The notes beneath the pieces are model-generated. The model was not told the DNA's origin and did not search any database. It was given only the letters and a program-made list of their open reading frames with translations. Made by a program: the position numbers and the translations under genes. DNA of 64,000 nucleotides from Kocuria sp. (GTDB taxonomy: Bacteria; Actinomycetota; Actinomycetes; Actinomycetales; Micrococcaceae), in contig JAUNHG010000005.1 of assembly GCA_030524035.1 (NCBI GenBank), forward strand, positions 1-64,000. The letters are read 5' to 3'. Of this stretch, positions 17,250 to 26,498 are shown one piece after another (within the stretch, counting starts at the first letter, position 1; each line of letters starts with the position of its first letter).

Positions 17250-17886
17250 CTCTGAGCAAACAGTAGGCGAACCGCAGGGTAGCGTCGGTGTAGGGCCGTG
17301 GCAGGGCGTGTGGCCTGATGGCGACTACTGGGATCCACAGTTGTTGCGTGATGGTGACCGACGCAATGTCGATGATCAGTTCAGGTACTGGCGGATGGAA
17401 TCGATCGTTGCCGCGTTAGAAGAGCGCAGACATAGCTTTCACGTGGCAATCGAAAATTGGGAACACGATTTCAACATTGGATCTGTGGTGCGCACCGCCA
17501 ATGCCTTTAACGCTGCTGCGGTTCATGTGATTGGACGGCGGCGGTGGAACCGGCGGGGGGCGATGGTGACGGATCGCTATATGAACGTTCACCACCATGC
17601 GAGCGTGCCCGAGTTTTTGGAGTGGGCCCAACGGGAGGGCGTGGTGGTTGTGGCAATCGACAATGTGGACGGCTCGGTGCCGATTGAAACCTACGACCTT
17701 CCGCAACGGTGTGTGCTGGTGTTTGGCCAGGAGGGCCCCGGGCTGTCGGCAGACATCACGGAAGCGGCGGAGGTTGTGCTGGAGATTACCCAGTTTGGTT
17801 CCACGCGGTCGATCAATGCTGGGGCTGCGGCTGCTGTGGCGATGCATGCCTGGATTCGTCGCCACATATTCGGACAAACTGTGTAA
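17230..17886 (+). CDS. TrmH/SpoU-family RNA 2'-O-methyltransferase
   Basis: This 218-aa SPOUT enzyme should methylate a ribose in tRNA or rRNA using SAM. Motif 1 reads IENWEHDFNIGSVVRTANAF, motif 2 LVFGQEGPGLS and motif 3 ITQFGSTRSINAGAAAAVAMHAW, which form the trefoil-knot SAM site. The start at 17230 (ATG in MNSVLNDSEQ) overlaps pyrE; a Met three codons earlier is possible. The RNA target cannot be named from sequence. Confidence 0.88.
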   Translation: MNSVLNDSEQTVGEPQGSVGVGPWQGVWPDGDYWDPQLLRDGDRRNVDDQFRYWRMESIVAALEERRHSFHVAIENWEHDFNIGSVVRTANAFNAAAVHVIGRRRWNRRGAMVTDRYMNVHHHASVPEFLEWAQREGVVVVAIDNVDGSVPIETYDLPQRCVLVFGQEGPGLSADITEAAEVVLEITQFGSTRSINAGAAAAVAMHAWIRRHIFGQTV

Positions 17887-18271
17887 GAATGCGGTCAATT
17901 AATGAATTGATCAATCAAAGACATAACGTCAGCATTTTGTTTCCTAATTGGCAGCACAATGCGTCATGTTTCACATTCTTACGCATTCACTCCATTGTAT
18001 GACTTTGTGGCATTCGCCACAGGAATGCTTGAAAATCAAGTCTGACAAGGGGAAATGCTGGCCGGGGAAGATGGTCGCCCCAGGTCAGAGCTGGATCACA
18101 CTCTGTGACTAGTGCTTTTGGGTGAATTCCATGTCCATGATTTCTGTCAGCACGTAGGGCGTGCCTGGGTGTGCGGTGACGAACTCCGCAGCACAGCCGA
18201 ATTCCATCCGGGGGGAGCGGAGTCGGAACAGCGATAGCGCCCTAGTCCTTCACTTGGGGAGAGAAACATTC
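17887..18271 (+). other. 385-nt leader region before the Pel-like cluster
   Basis: The first 110 nt are AT-rich (17887-18000) and suit a promoter or upstream element. The rest is GC-rich with several possible hairpins, such as GTGGC/GCCAC near 18006-18021. GGGGAA occurs twice near 18049-18080 and GGGTGAATTCC near 18119, followed by CCGAATTCC near 18199. These hint at a structured leader, but no known riboswitch consensus is complete. A reading frame in phase with pelG is open from 18161 with a GTG, but the ATG at 18272 has the better ribosome binding site. Confidence 0.4.
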
Positions 18272-19714
18272 ATGGGCTCTTTTGCTGCCTTCATGCAGGA
18301 CACCTATAGCCGCCGCAGAGCGATCATCATCGTGGCTGCGTTGGTGGCCACCTTGGCTGTACCTGCGCTCGTCACAGTAATTCCTGGCACTCAACAGGGA
18401 TTACTGATCATCGTCGGAGTGGTGATTGGGGCAATCACTGTTGCGTTGATGCCAAACAAACGTTTGAACGCTGCCGTCACGGGGTCACAAGGTACCCAGG
18501 GAACACTGGGGCAAGCCATTGCCTTGGCGCTTTACCTTTCCCCTTTGGTGCTGTTGAACCTAGTGTTCCCCATTGTCACCCCCGCTATTAGTAGCCAGGA
18601 GGTGGGGGGAGTCAGCTTGACGTACGTGATTTTGGCGAGCTCCATTACCACTCCGTGGTTGGCTCAGGCCGCATGTATGCCCGCATACCGTGGGTTGGCC
18701 ACGCTCATGGGTGACAAGGATATGTCCCAGATCGTTCCGCGCTTTGTGCAGGGCTGGGTCCCCATGCTGGTCCAGGCTCTGCCGGTGGTCTTGTTGTTCG
18801 CGTTGCCACTGTGGCTGGCCAGTGGATGGCCCGTGGAAGCGATGGCCCTTTACGTGGTGCTGTGTGTGCTGCACCTAATTTTTGTCCAGTCTCTGGTGAT
18901 CGCCAACATCGGTGAACGTCGTGGACACTGGGCCATGGCATGGTTGGCTTACGCAGCCTCCCTGGTGGTGGCCCCCACATGGGTGTGGTTACCGCCCGTG
19001 GCAGCTACCCTGACGCAGCTGTTCTTTATCCGTGGTCATCTACGCCACGTCACGTCACTGATCCGCCTGCCGCACGCGGATGTTGCGCGGGATTTGCTCC
19101 GGGGGCTACTCATGGGCTCCGTGCTTTGGGGAGATAAATTCATCCTGTTCCTGGTGACGGACGGCCATTTTCAGGTGGTTGTGGTCTTCATGGCCATGTT
19201 GCCGGCGGTACTGGCCTACAACTTCTACTTTGTGAACCTTGCCCCGGCCGTCGATAACAACATTCGGGGACTGCACACCGCCATCCAGGGTGAACCTATG
19301 AAGGACCTGGTCAACACATCGGCTGAATTATCCCGGGTGATTGACCGCTCCGTACTGCGCACGGGTGCCTTGGGAATGCTACTGACCCTTGCTTGCTCCC
19401 TGGTGCTGGAAGCCCTGTTCCCGGAGCGGGCAGGGTTGGCTGTTGGCATTGCCGTGGCTTCCTGGGCTTTCATGATGCTGACCATGCTCAGCTACGAACT
19501 GGACTATATCGGCGAACGTCACTTGTCCCAGCGGCTTGCGGCTGTGCACTTGGTCATCTTGATCGCAGCGTTTGTCCTGCTGCCAAGCGCTAGTGCCTAC
19601 ATGATGATTGTGGTGGGGGACATCGCTCTGGTGGCGGTGGCTTGGTGGCTGTACAAGCGCGCCTGGGCTCAACCCGAATACACCCTCTTCTGGCGTCATG
19701 CCATCGCTTGGTGA
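18272..19714 (+). CDS. pelG: PelG-like multi-pass membrane protein (exopolysaccharide export)
   Basis: This 480-aa protein has about twelve hydrophobic segments spread over its length and resembles PelG, the MOP-superfamily membrane partner of the glycosyltransferase PelF in Pel polysaccharide synthesis. Length is near that of known PelG (about 455 aa). The segment HLRHVTSLIRLPHADVARDLLRGLLMGSVL and the NFYFVNLAP loop are in hydrophilic turns. GGGGAGAG at 18257-18264 serves the ATG. A pelF-like gene follows 71 nt later. No PelD or PelE gene is seen next to it. It lies between SpoU and fba, which suggests insertion of the cluster into an otherwise conserved order. Confidence 0.75.
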   Translation: MGSFAAFMQDTYSRRRAIIIVAALVATLAVPALVTVIPGTQQGLLIIVGVVIGAITVALMPNKRLNAAVTGSQGTQGTLGQAIALALYLSPLVLLNLVFPIVTPAISSQEVGGVSLTYVILASSITTPWLAQAACMPAYRGLATLMGDKDMSQIVPRFVQGWVPMLVQALPVVLLFALPLWLASGWPVEAMALYVVLCVLHLIFVQSLVIANIGERRGHWAMAWLAYAASLVVAPTWVWLPPVAATLTQLFFIRGHLRHVTSLIRLPHADVARDLLRGLLMGSVLWGDKFILFLVTDGHFQVVVVFMAMLPAVLAYNFYFVNLAPAVDNNIRGLHTAIQGEPMKDLVNTSAELSRVIDRSVLRTGALGMLLTLACSLVLEALFPERAGLAVGIAVASWAFMMLTMLSYELDYIGERHLSQRLAAVHLVILIAAFVLLPSASAYMMIVVGDIALVAVAWWLYKRAWAQPEYTLFWRHAIAW

Positions 19715-19785
19715 GCTTGCGCATCACCGTCCAGCATCTACACCACCGGTGTGCCAAACGCCAATCTGCATAAAACCCTCACAGC

Positions 19786-21642
19786 ATGAAACGGATCACC
19801 ACCATGAACTTTTTGTCTAGATTCACCTCGTCCGCAACTACTACCCATGACACCAAGGAGCTGACCCCAGCGCAGATCGCCCACCGCGGCCAATACCAAG
19901 ACGTCGATGTTGCGATCGTGATGGAGTCCACCTACCCATACTTGAAGGGGGGTGTTTCTGCAGTTGTTCACGACATTGTGATGGAAAGCCCCGACGTGGA
20001 TTTCGGCATCATCCATATCACCTGGGACTCTCATGCCCCCAGCGAGGACATCTACGGGTTGCCGGATAACGTCAAATGGGTGCGCATGGTTTACCTTTCC
20101 ATGGAGGAACACCGTCACGATTTCGCGCGGGCGCGGGTCAGCGATCTCAACATGAATGCTCGTGAGCGTCGTGAGCTGACTGATCGCCTGTTCTATGCTC
20201 TGAAGTCCCTGGCCGTGCAGGATGCAGCCGAACGGAATCTGGAGCCCCTGTGGGAACTGCTGGATGAAGGCATGTTGGAATCCACCCGTCAGTATCCGTT
20301 ATGGGCGTTGCTGGGATCCCGCGAATTCATGATGGGCGTGAGTCGTCATCTGCCAGAGCTGGGGCTGTCCCTTTCTGAAGCGTTCTGGACCCTACGGAAT
20401 TTCTTCTCCTTGGCGTACGCAGTGCTGGGGGAAACCATGCCGAAGGCGAAGGTGTACCACGCTCACACCACCGGTTACGCCTCCCTCATGTCAGCCGCTG
20501 CCGCTCGTGAACACGGATCTGCATTCCTGCTGACCGAACACAATCTCTATGTGCGCGATACGGTCAACACCCTCTTGCAGCGCAATATGGCACTGCCGCT
20601 GACATCCGAGGATTACAGGACGTTTGACGTCACCGCTGAACAGCGTGCTTGGATGGCGTGGTGGATCGAAATGGGGCATTTCTGCTATCCATCAGCACAG
20701 GTCATCACCTACTTGTACCCGTCGGCCATTGCGGAGGCGGCAGCGTTGGGAACGGATGTTGATAAAGCTGTGGTGGTGCCCAACGGTATGGTCATTGAGG
20801 AGTTCGAGCGTCCTTACCGTGCGCGGTCTGAGGCTATGGAATCCATCTTCGCTGACCCCAAGGAGTACCAGTGGAACTTAGTGTACATCGCCCGTCTGGT
20901 ACCCATCAAGGGGCTGCTGGACTTGCTGGGGTCTATGGCCATGCTGCGTGAGTGGGGTTACCCGAATGTTCACCTCAACGTGCTAGGTCCCACGGAACAT
21001 GACCCCGAATACCACCAGGCGTGTTTGGATAAAATCGCGGAACTCGGCCTGGAAGAGATGGTCAGCATTCAAGGCACCGTGAAAGTCCGGGAACACCTGC
21101 ACGAATACGATCTTCTGGTGCTGCCGTCCTATAACGAAGGCCAACCCATCGTGGTACTGGAGGCGATGGCGGCCGGTATTCCGACCGTCGGCACGGACGT
21201 AGGTGGCATGAAGCAACTGATTCATGACGATCTCACCACGGCAGATCGCCGCGTTTATCAGGCTTGCGGCGAGTTGGTGGTCGCTGGCGACGTCGCGATG
21301 ATGGCTGAAGGTATCTACCGTGTGGTTTCCGACCCGGATCTTTACAAGTCCTACTCAGTGAACGCCCGCGACCGTGTGCAGAACTTTTTCCAGTTGCACG
21401 AGGTGATGGCCAATTACAACCAGCTCTACAGCGTGCTCGGTGACACCGCTGGTGAACGCAATGTTCGCTACGAAGGTGCCTCTGAGGTGGCCCACCGCAG
21501 CGTAGACCCGATCACCGAATCCAACATGGTGGTTGAACCCGCCGGGTCAGATTCGGGGTCCGATCGCGGAAACAACAACGGACGCCCTGTGGATTCGGGG
21601 GCGCGTCAGGCACATGTGGGCGCTACGCGGCGTCGTTCATGA
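19786..21642 (+). CDS. pelF: PelF-like GT4 glycosyltransferase
   Basis: This 618-aa protein is a cytoplasmic GT-B glycosyltransferase of family GT4, longer than typical PelF (about 500 aa). The N-terminal acceptor domain begins after a 35-residue polar leader with DVAIVMESTYPYLKGGVSAV, the PelF hallmark start. The donor domain carries IARLVPIKGLLDLL near residue 370 and the E-x7-E motif EGQPIVVLE (E451, E459). The last 90 residues are Ser/Gly/Asn-rich and not part of the catalytic fold. PelF is known to polymerise UDP-GalNAc-type sugar at the membrane with PelG. Its stop overlaps the next gene's ATG (ATGA), so the hydrolase-like protein is translationally coupled. Confidence 0.82.
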   Translation: MKRITTMNFLSRFTSSATTTHDTKELTPAQIAHRGQYQDVDVAIVMESTYPYLKGGVSAVVHDIVMESPDVDFGIIHITWDSHAPSEDIYGLPDNVKWVRMVYLSMEEHRHDFARARVSDLNMNARERRELTDRLFYALKSLAVQDAAERNLEPLWELLDEGMLESTRQYPLWALLGSREFMMGVSRHLPELGLSLSEAFWTLRNFFSLAYAVLGETMPKAKVYHAHTTGYASLMSAAAAREHGSAFLLTEHNLYVRDTVNTLLQRNMALPLTSEDYRTFDVTAEQRAWMAWWIEMGHFCYPSAQVITYLYPSAIAEAAALGTDVDKAVVVPNGMVIEEFERPYRARSEAMESIFADPKEYQWNLVYIARLVPIKGLLDLLGSMAMLREWGYPNVHLNVLGPTEHDPEYHQACLDKIAELGLEEMVSIQGTVKVREHLHEYDLLVLPSYNEGQPIVVLEAMAAGIPTVGTDVGGMKQLIHDDLTTADRRVYQACGELVVAGDVAMMAEGIYRVVSDPDLYKSYSVNARDRVQNFFQLHEVMANYNQLYSVLGDTAGERNVRYEGASEVAHRSVDPITESNMVVEPAGSDSGSDRGNNNGRPVDSGARQAHVGATRRRS

Positions 21643-22721
21643 CGGGCGTAGGGGCATGGATCCGGTATAAGGATCCCATCGAGCCATACGAGGTTGACTT
21701 TGCGGTGGAGCATTATCGCGCCGCCATCCTGCAACCGTGGGAACTGGAGGTGGCAGCGGAACTTAAGCAGCGTCGACCGGATATGACGGTGCTGTGCTAC
21801 AAGTGCTTATCGTCCACTCGCGCATATGAACCGGGGCCAATTTATACCTCTGGGGTCAGTTTTGCGGAGGCAGAAGCCGAAGGCGGGCGGTGGTTTGCCA
21901 CCCGTCAGGACGGTAGCCGCATTCAATGGCAGCGGTATGCCCAGCACTGGCAGATGAAGGTGTGGGACTCCACCTACCGGCAGCGATGGGTACAGAATGT
22001 GGTGGCCGAGTTGGCGGATTCACCGTTTGACGGTGTGATGGCCGATAACGACGTTTTTGACGACTACTACGGGCTGAACCTGCCGTTATCTGATCTGGAT
22101 TCCTTATCTGATCTGCGTGCGGCACTGGGCGAATTAGTGGCCGCCGCAGGGCAGGGGTTACAAGAACACGACAAAATCCTGGTGCCAAATATTGCTGAGT
22201 CACGGCGCACGGAAGGCAGGTGGGCTGAACACTCCCAGTGGGGAGGTGGTTTTGAGGAAGTGTGGTTGGGGTGGGACCCCAATCGGCTGTTCGACCACTG
22301 GACAGTTGCCATGCAGCTGCAGCAACTGAACCACCCCGGGGTTGGTATTTTTCGTGTACCAACCGACGGCACGGACGAACACCCCAATTTTTTGTACGGT
22401 CTGGCGGCTTTTTGGGTTTTTGGTGAAGGGAAAGGTGCATATTCCGCGACCGGTCACGACGATTACGGCCAACTGCAATACATTCCCGAATTGGACTTCC
22501 TGTTAGGGGAGCCCGTGGGTCTTCCGGTGCGTCACGGCCAAGCCTGGTGGCGTGAATTCACGGATGGTTTCGCCGCAGTGAATTTTGGCCAGGACCGCAC
22601 GAGCCGCTGTCACATCAAAATTCCGGGAGGCATGGTGGACGGCTCTGGCAAGCCTGCGCCCAGGAAGTGTGTTCTTTACCCACAACAGGGACTTGTGGTG
22701 CGCCGCGACGGGGCCTCATAG
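21639..22721 (+). CDS. GHL15-like glycoside hydrolase (paralog B), Pel-cluster hydrolase candidate
   Basis: This 360-aa protein has a TIM-barrel-like pattern of strands. The segment DSPFDGVMADNDVFDDYYG (near 128-146) keeps an Asp-Asn pair at a strand end, the usual place of a catalytic acid in GH114-like barrels. HSQWGGGFEEVWLG near 200 and a final SRCHIKIPGG-type strand follow. There is no signal peptide. Its ATG overlaps the pelF stop, so it is made with PelF. In Gram-negative Pel systems PelA has a hydrolase domain, so a trimming or quality-control role on the nascent polymer is a fair inference. A related gene lies at 3357-4580. Confidence 0.75.
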   Translation: MTGVGAWIRYKDPIEPYEVDFAVEHYRAAILQPWELEVAAELKQRRPDMTVLCYKCLSSTRAYEPGPIYTSGVSFAEAEAEGGRWFATRQDGSRIQWQRYAQHWQMKVWDSTYRQRWVQNVVAELADSPFDGVMADNDVFDDYYGLNLPLSDLDSLSDLRAALGELVAAAGQGLQEHDKILVPNIAESRRTEGRWAEHSQWGGGFEEVWLGWDPNRLFDHWTVAMQLQQLNHPGVGIFRVPTDGTDEHPNFLYGLAAFWVFGEGKGAYSATGHDDYGQLQYIPELDFLLGEPVGLPVRHGQAWWREFTDGFAAVNFGQDRTSRCHIKIPGGMVDGSGKPAPRKCVLYPQQGLVVRRDGAS

Positions 22722-22837
22722 CAGTAACACCAACCAGCCCTGCCGTGGGGCGGGCGCGGACACTAGACTGGTGTGCAGTGCTGTCCTGTCATGGAATCGG
22801 CGGTCAGCCCAAGGCATTCGACGAAGAAGGAGCCAGC

Positions 22838-23863
22838 ATGCCCATCGCAACCCCTGAGGTCTACAACGAAATGCTTGACCGGGCCAAGGAGAAGGGTTTC
22901 GCCTACCCGGCCATTAACGTGACGTCATCCCAGACGCTCAACGCTGCCATTCGTGGCTTTGCGGAAGCCGGTTCCGACGGAATTATTCAGGCTTCTACCG
23001 GTGGGGCTGCCTACTGGTCCGGTTCATCCGTGAAGGACATGGTGCGGGGGTCGCTGGCCATGGCTGCGTTCGCCCGAGAGGTTGCCAAGAACTACGACGT
23101 CAACATTGCCCTGCACACGGATCACTGCCCGCAGGACAAGCTGGAAGGCTTTGTGTTGCCCCTGTTGGCGGAGTCTGAAGCTGCTGTGGCCCGTGGCGAG
23201 GACCCCATCTTCCAGTCCCATATGTGGGATGGTTCCGCGATTGACCTGGATGAGAACCTCAAGATTGGTGCGGAACTGATCGAGCGCACAGGCAAGGCCA
23301 AGATTGTGCTTGAGGTCGAAATCGGTGCCGTGGGTGGCGAAGAAGACGGCGTCGTGGGAGAAATCAACGACACCCTGTACACCACCACCGAAGATGCCAT
23401 TAAGACCGTGGAGGCCCTGGGACTGGGGGAGAAAGGCCGGTACATCACGGCTTTGACTTTTGGAAACGTCCATGGCGTGTACAAGCCGGGTAACGTCAAG
23501 CTACGCCCGGAACTGCTCAAGCAAATTCAGGATGAAGTCGGGGCCAAGTACGGCAAGGAGCGTCCTTTTGACTTGGTATTCCACGGCGGCTCCGGTTCTA
23601 CGGAACAGGAGATCGTCGATGCTGTTTCCTACGGTGTGATCAAGATGAACGTGGATACGGATACCCAGTACGCCTTCACCCGGCCCGTGGCTGGTCACAT
23701 GCTCGCCAAGTACAACGGTGTGCTCAAGATTGACGGCGAAATTGGCAATAAAAAAGACTACGACCCCCGTGTGTGGGGGGCGGAGGCCGAAACCAGCATG
23801 GCGGCGCGTGTGGTGGAAGCTTGCCAGAACTTGGGTTCGGCTGGCACATCCGTATCCGCCTGA
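22838..23863 (+). CDS. fba: Class II fructose-bisphosphate aldolase
   Basis: This 341-aa Zn-dependent enzyme splits fructose 1,6-bisphosphate in glycolysis and makes it in gluconeogenesis. Zn-binding and phosphate motifs are present: ALHTDHCPQDK near residue 93, EVEIGAVGGEEDGV near 168, NVHGVYKPG near 211 and FHGGSGSTEQEI near 248. GAAGGAG precedes the ATG at 22838; the frame is open upstream but not coding. It follows the Pel-like cluster by 116 nt with its own promoter likely in that gap. Confidence 0.95.
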   Translation: MPIATPEVYNEMLDRAKEKGFAYPAINVTSSQTLNAAIRGFAEAGSDGIIQASTGGAAYWSGSSVKDMVRGSLAMAAFAREVAKNYDVNIALHTDHCPQDKLEGFVLPLLAESEAAVARGEDPIFQSHMWDGSAIDLDENLKIGAELIERTGKAKIVLEVEIGAVGGEEDGVVGEINDTLYTTTEDAIKTVEALGLGEKGRYITALTFGNVHGVYKPGNVKLRPELLKQIQDEVGAKYGKERPFDLVFHGGSGSTEQEIVDAVSYGVIKMNVDTDTQYAFTRPVAGHMLAKYNGVLKIDGEIGNKKDYDPRVWGAEAETSMAARVVEACQNLGSAGTSVSA

Positions 23864-23884
23864 TACCGGCCGGGTGGCCTTGGG

Positions 23885-24934
23885 TTAGAAGTCGCCCAGG
23901 GTACGAAGAATCATGGCGGCGGGTTGTTCCGGCGTATGCCGGAACCCCGTACCGGCCCACAGATTCACAAACTCCGGGTTCCCCGCCGCTGTGGCTGCCT
24001 TGCGCAGGGGTGCGGTGAGGTGGTGCACTGCTGGAAAGCCCAACGGCGCGTAGCCGGTAAACCGATCCGTGAATTCATTGCGAATGGCCCGCGCGGGACG
24101 CCCAGAAAACGCGCGGGTCACCACGGTTTCTACGCGTGTAGGGTCCGCTAAAGCGGCTCGGTGCGGTGCGGAGGTTCCAGCTTCCGTGGCGCGTAACAGC
24201 GCAGTACCCACAACGGCAGCCACAGCCCCTGCGGCGCGCACCTCGCGGATTTGTTCGCAATTGCTGATGCCTCCGGCTGCAAAGATGGGCAGATCCACTG
24301 CCGCCGCCACGGTGCGTACAAGGTCCGGTAGGGGTAGGTCCTGGACCGGTGTGTGGGGGGTTGTTGTTGCGCTGTGCCCGCCAGCCGCTGCGGCCTGAAC
24401 CACCAGGGCGTCCATGCCGAGGCCGTGGGCCTGGGTTGCTTCGTCCACGGAAGTGACGGTCTGAACTGTGGTCGAGCCAACGGATTGGAATCGCCGGATC
24501 ACATCAGGGGAGGGGAACCCGAAAGTGAAGCTGACTACCGGAACAGGGTCACTGGCTAGCAGATCCACTTTGGCATCCCACGCGTCATCATCATCGAAGG
24601 GTTCGGTGGGAAGATTTACGTCAAATTGGTGGGAGCAACTGCTGATTGTTGCACGATATGTGGTGAAGTCGCGATGCGTCATAGCCACGGTGTTGGGCAC
24701 GAATAGGTTCACACCAAAACGGGATGTCGCGGCGCGCACCGCAGCGATCTGGTCGGCCAATTGTCCAGGTGTTTTGTAACCGGCGGCTAAGAACCCCAAC
24801 CCGCCAGCGTCCGCGGCTGCGATGACCAGTTCAGGGGTGGACGGCCCGCCTGCCATGGGTGCGGCCACCATGGGCAGACTCATACCGAGAGAAGCAGGCA
24901 GATCAGTCACATTATTCACTCTTGTGGGGGCCAT
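23885..24934 (-). CDS. Nitronate monooxygenase (2-nitropropane dioxygenase family)
   Basis: This 349-aa FMN-dependent TIM-barrel protein oxidises alkyl nitronates. N-terminal [17 protein letters not shown] and [10 protein letters not shown] are family hallmarks, [11 protein letters not shown] (near 185) carries the conserved His, and IFAAGGISN and [14 protein letters not shown] bind FMN phosphate. Some members are really enoyl-reductase relatives, so the substrate is only likely. Its start overlaps the end of the DinB gene upstream by 19 nt, suggesting coupled translation, and it converges on fba. Confidence 0.88.
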   Translation of the reverse strand: MAPTRVNNVTDLPASLGMSLPMVAAPMAGGPSTPELVIAAADAGGLGFLAAGYKTPGQLADQIAAVRAATSRFGVNLFVPNTVAMTHRDFTTYRATISSCSHQFDVNLPTEPFDDDDAWDAKVDLLASDPVPVVSFTFGFPSPDVIRRFQSVGSTTVQTVTSVDEATQAHGLGMDALVVQAAAAGGHSATTTPHTPVQDLPLPDLVRTVAAAVDLPIFAAGGISNCEQIREVRAAGAVAAVVGTALLRATEAGTSAPHRAALADPTRVETVVTRAFSGRPARAIRNEFTDRFTGYAPLGFPAVHHLTAPLRKAATAAGNPEFVNLWAGTGFRHTPEQPAAMILRTLGDF

Positions 24935-25476
24935 GGTTCGCCGTCGGCTAGGGCGTTGAGTTCGTAGGCGCCCTTGCCGTCAAGGCTTTCGCGCAGGATA
25001 TCTGCGTGACCCGCATGACGTGCGTATTCTTCGATGCCGTGCAACGCGACCCACCGGGCAGGCCAGGTGTCGATGTTGGGAGCCCACGGAACATCCGGCA
25101 CGGGAACCCGCTGGTCCATGTCCACCAGGGCTAAGGTGCGTTCAACCCACGCCGCCATGTCCTCCAGCTCCGCAGCCAGAGATTCCGCAGTGTCATCATC
25201 GCGGATGGCGGACGCGGCAGGAATGCCGGACTCATGGTCCTGCAAGCCGTGGGATTCCGCCCGGCAAGCGTCAAAGACCGTGAGAATTCCTGAATTACCC
25301 ACGTACAGGCAGTGCCGGGCGATGCTCGCCAGGCTCATCGCACTGGCGGTGGGTGTTTGTCGAATTTGTTCGTCCGTCAGTCCCTGTAAGGTGCAGGCAA
25401 TTTGGCGGATCTGTTGTGCTGCGAAAGCAGCTAAGGCATCGTTTTCGTTGGTCACTTGGCGGGTTAGGAAGGCCAT
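24916..25476 (-). CDS. DinB-family protein (DUF664)
   Basis: This 186-aa protein has the four-helix DinB/YfiT layout. His residues in a metal-site pattern are seen in [10 protein letters not shown] near residue 55 and [20 protein letters not shown] near 150, as in DUF664 members, some of which act as thiol-dependent transferases with mycothiol or bacillithiol. The start is MAFLTRQ, preceded by GAGGAG; a longer reading is not supported. It overlaps the nitronate monooxygenase gene and follows the PepSY gene by 10 nt, so the three may be one operon. Confidence 0.8.
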   Translation of the reverse strand: MAFLTRQVTNENDALAAFAAQQIRQIACTLQGLTDEQIRQTPTASAMSLASIARHCLYVGNSGILTVFDACRAESHGLQDHESGIPAASAIRDDDTAESLAAELEDMAAWVERTLALVDMDQRVPVPDVPWAPNIDTWPARWVALHGIEEYARHAGHADILRESLDGKGAYELNALADGEPWPPQE

Positions 25477-25486
25477 GGCGTGCTCC

Positions 25487-26062
25487 TCAGATGGTTGTGA
25501 CGATATCCCCGCTGGTGGCATTTACACGGACGGTGACTTGTGAGTTATTGGCACCTGCGTAGAGGTCAATATCGTAGATCGCGGTGTTGTTGTGTGTGGT
25601 GAGTTCGGCGTCGTTGATGTTGCCGGGGTGTTCGTCGGTAGCGGTGGTCAGGGCATCGGCCAGGGTCGTTTGCGCGGAGTCGAATTCTTTCTGGTCCTCG
25701 GAATCTAGGGGCTCGGAACCTTCCTGATGCAGTATGTTGCCGCCGTTTGCATCGAGTATGACTTCTGTGGCTTTGCTGTTGTCAACTACCGTGACGTCCC
25801 ATTGGTTATCGTCATTAAAGTCGATATCGGTGGCTGTGCCCCCTACCTCGCTTTGGGCGGTTTCAATGGCGTTCTGTGCTGCGTTTCCATCCCCACCGGA
25901 AGTCGCAGCCCCGGAGGTTGTGGTGGCCGAGCTGCTGACGGGTGTTCCACTGCTAGCGCCGTTGACGTCGTCATCCGCGCCTGGTGGTGAAGCACAGCTG
26001 GCCAGGGCGACGGTGAGTGCGGAGGCCAACGCGGCGACGGAAGCGTAACGATTCTTAGACAT
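25487..26062 (-). CDS. PepSY-domain lipoprotein
   Basis: This 191-aa protein has a signal peptide with lipobox LASC (Cys at about residue 23), a Ser/Thr/Gly-rich linker (about 25-58), then two PepSY-like repeats. The first has [16 protein letters not shown] beta strands and [11 protein letters not shown], and the second ends in [17 protein letters not shown]. PepSY proteins often bind or inhibit proteases or sense envelope stress. It is divergent from the glycine riboswitch operon. Confidence 0.78.
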   Translation of the reverse strand: MSKNRYASVAALASALTVALASCASPPGADDDVNGASSGTPVSSSATTTSGAATSGGDGNAAQNAIETAQSEVGGTATDIDFNDDNQWDVTVVDNSKATEVILDANGGNILHQEGSEPLDSEDQKEFDSAQTTLADALTTATDEHPGNINDAELTTHNNTAIYDIDLYAGANNSQVTVRVNATSGDIVTTI

Positions 26063-26244
26063 GCTTTGACGGTAGGTGTTCGGTGACTAGGAAACAAGGC
26101 TCTGACCGTTGGAAGCGCGGGCCCTGTGGGTCAGACCGTATTCCATGTTTCGTGGTTCTGTGCAATAAACCAACACCGGCGGTTCCCTTGGTTTCGAGAG
26201 CTGCGTCACGCTAAAGTTTGTTCGCAGAACTACATATGCCAACG

Positions 26245-26457
26245 AGCGCCCCGGGAGAGACTCTGCGGATGCTGCGTAGGGCGCCGTAGGAGCAACCCCT
26301 CCCCGGGAAACTCTCAGGCACCTGCACCGGGACGTTCGGCAACTCTGGAAAGTACGGCTCACTTGTACGCTGGGTGGGACGTCGCCGACGGGGCAAACAT
26401 GCTGGTGAAACGCCGGTTTGTGGAATCTCTCAGGTCCCATGACAGAGCGGGGAGGAA
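26245..26457 (+). ncRNA. Tandem glycine riboswitch
   Basis: Two glycine-type aptamers lie in series. The first spans roughly 26245-26320, with GGGAGAGACTC at its 5' side and AACTCTCAGGCA at its 3' side. The second spans roughly 26325-26457, with GACGGGGCAAAC near 26387 and AATCTCTCAGG then GACAGAGCGGGGAGG at its end. The CTCTCAGG motif in each copy is the family signature. It precedes gcvP by about 40 nt, as in most known cases, where glycine turns on the cleavage system. Confidence 0.88.
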
Positions 26458-26498
26458 CCGCCAGGGGTCGTGCACGCCCCGTGAGTCAGGAGTCCCGC

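Noticed and set aside
17990..18240. c-di-AMP (ydaO) riboswitch before pelG
   Set aside because: The GGGGAA and GGGTGAAT-like elements are in the right order, but the conserved 3' segment with GTCAGCTAAC is not found, so it is kept only as a finding.
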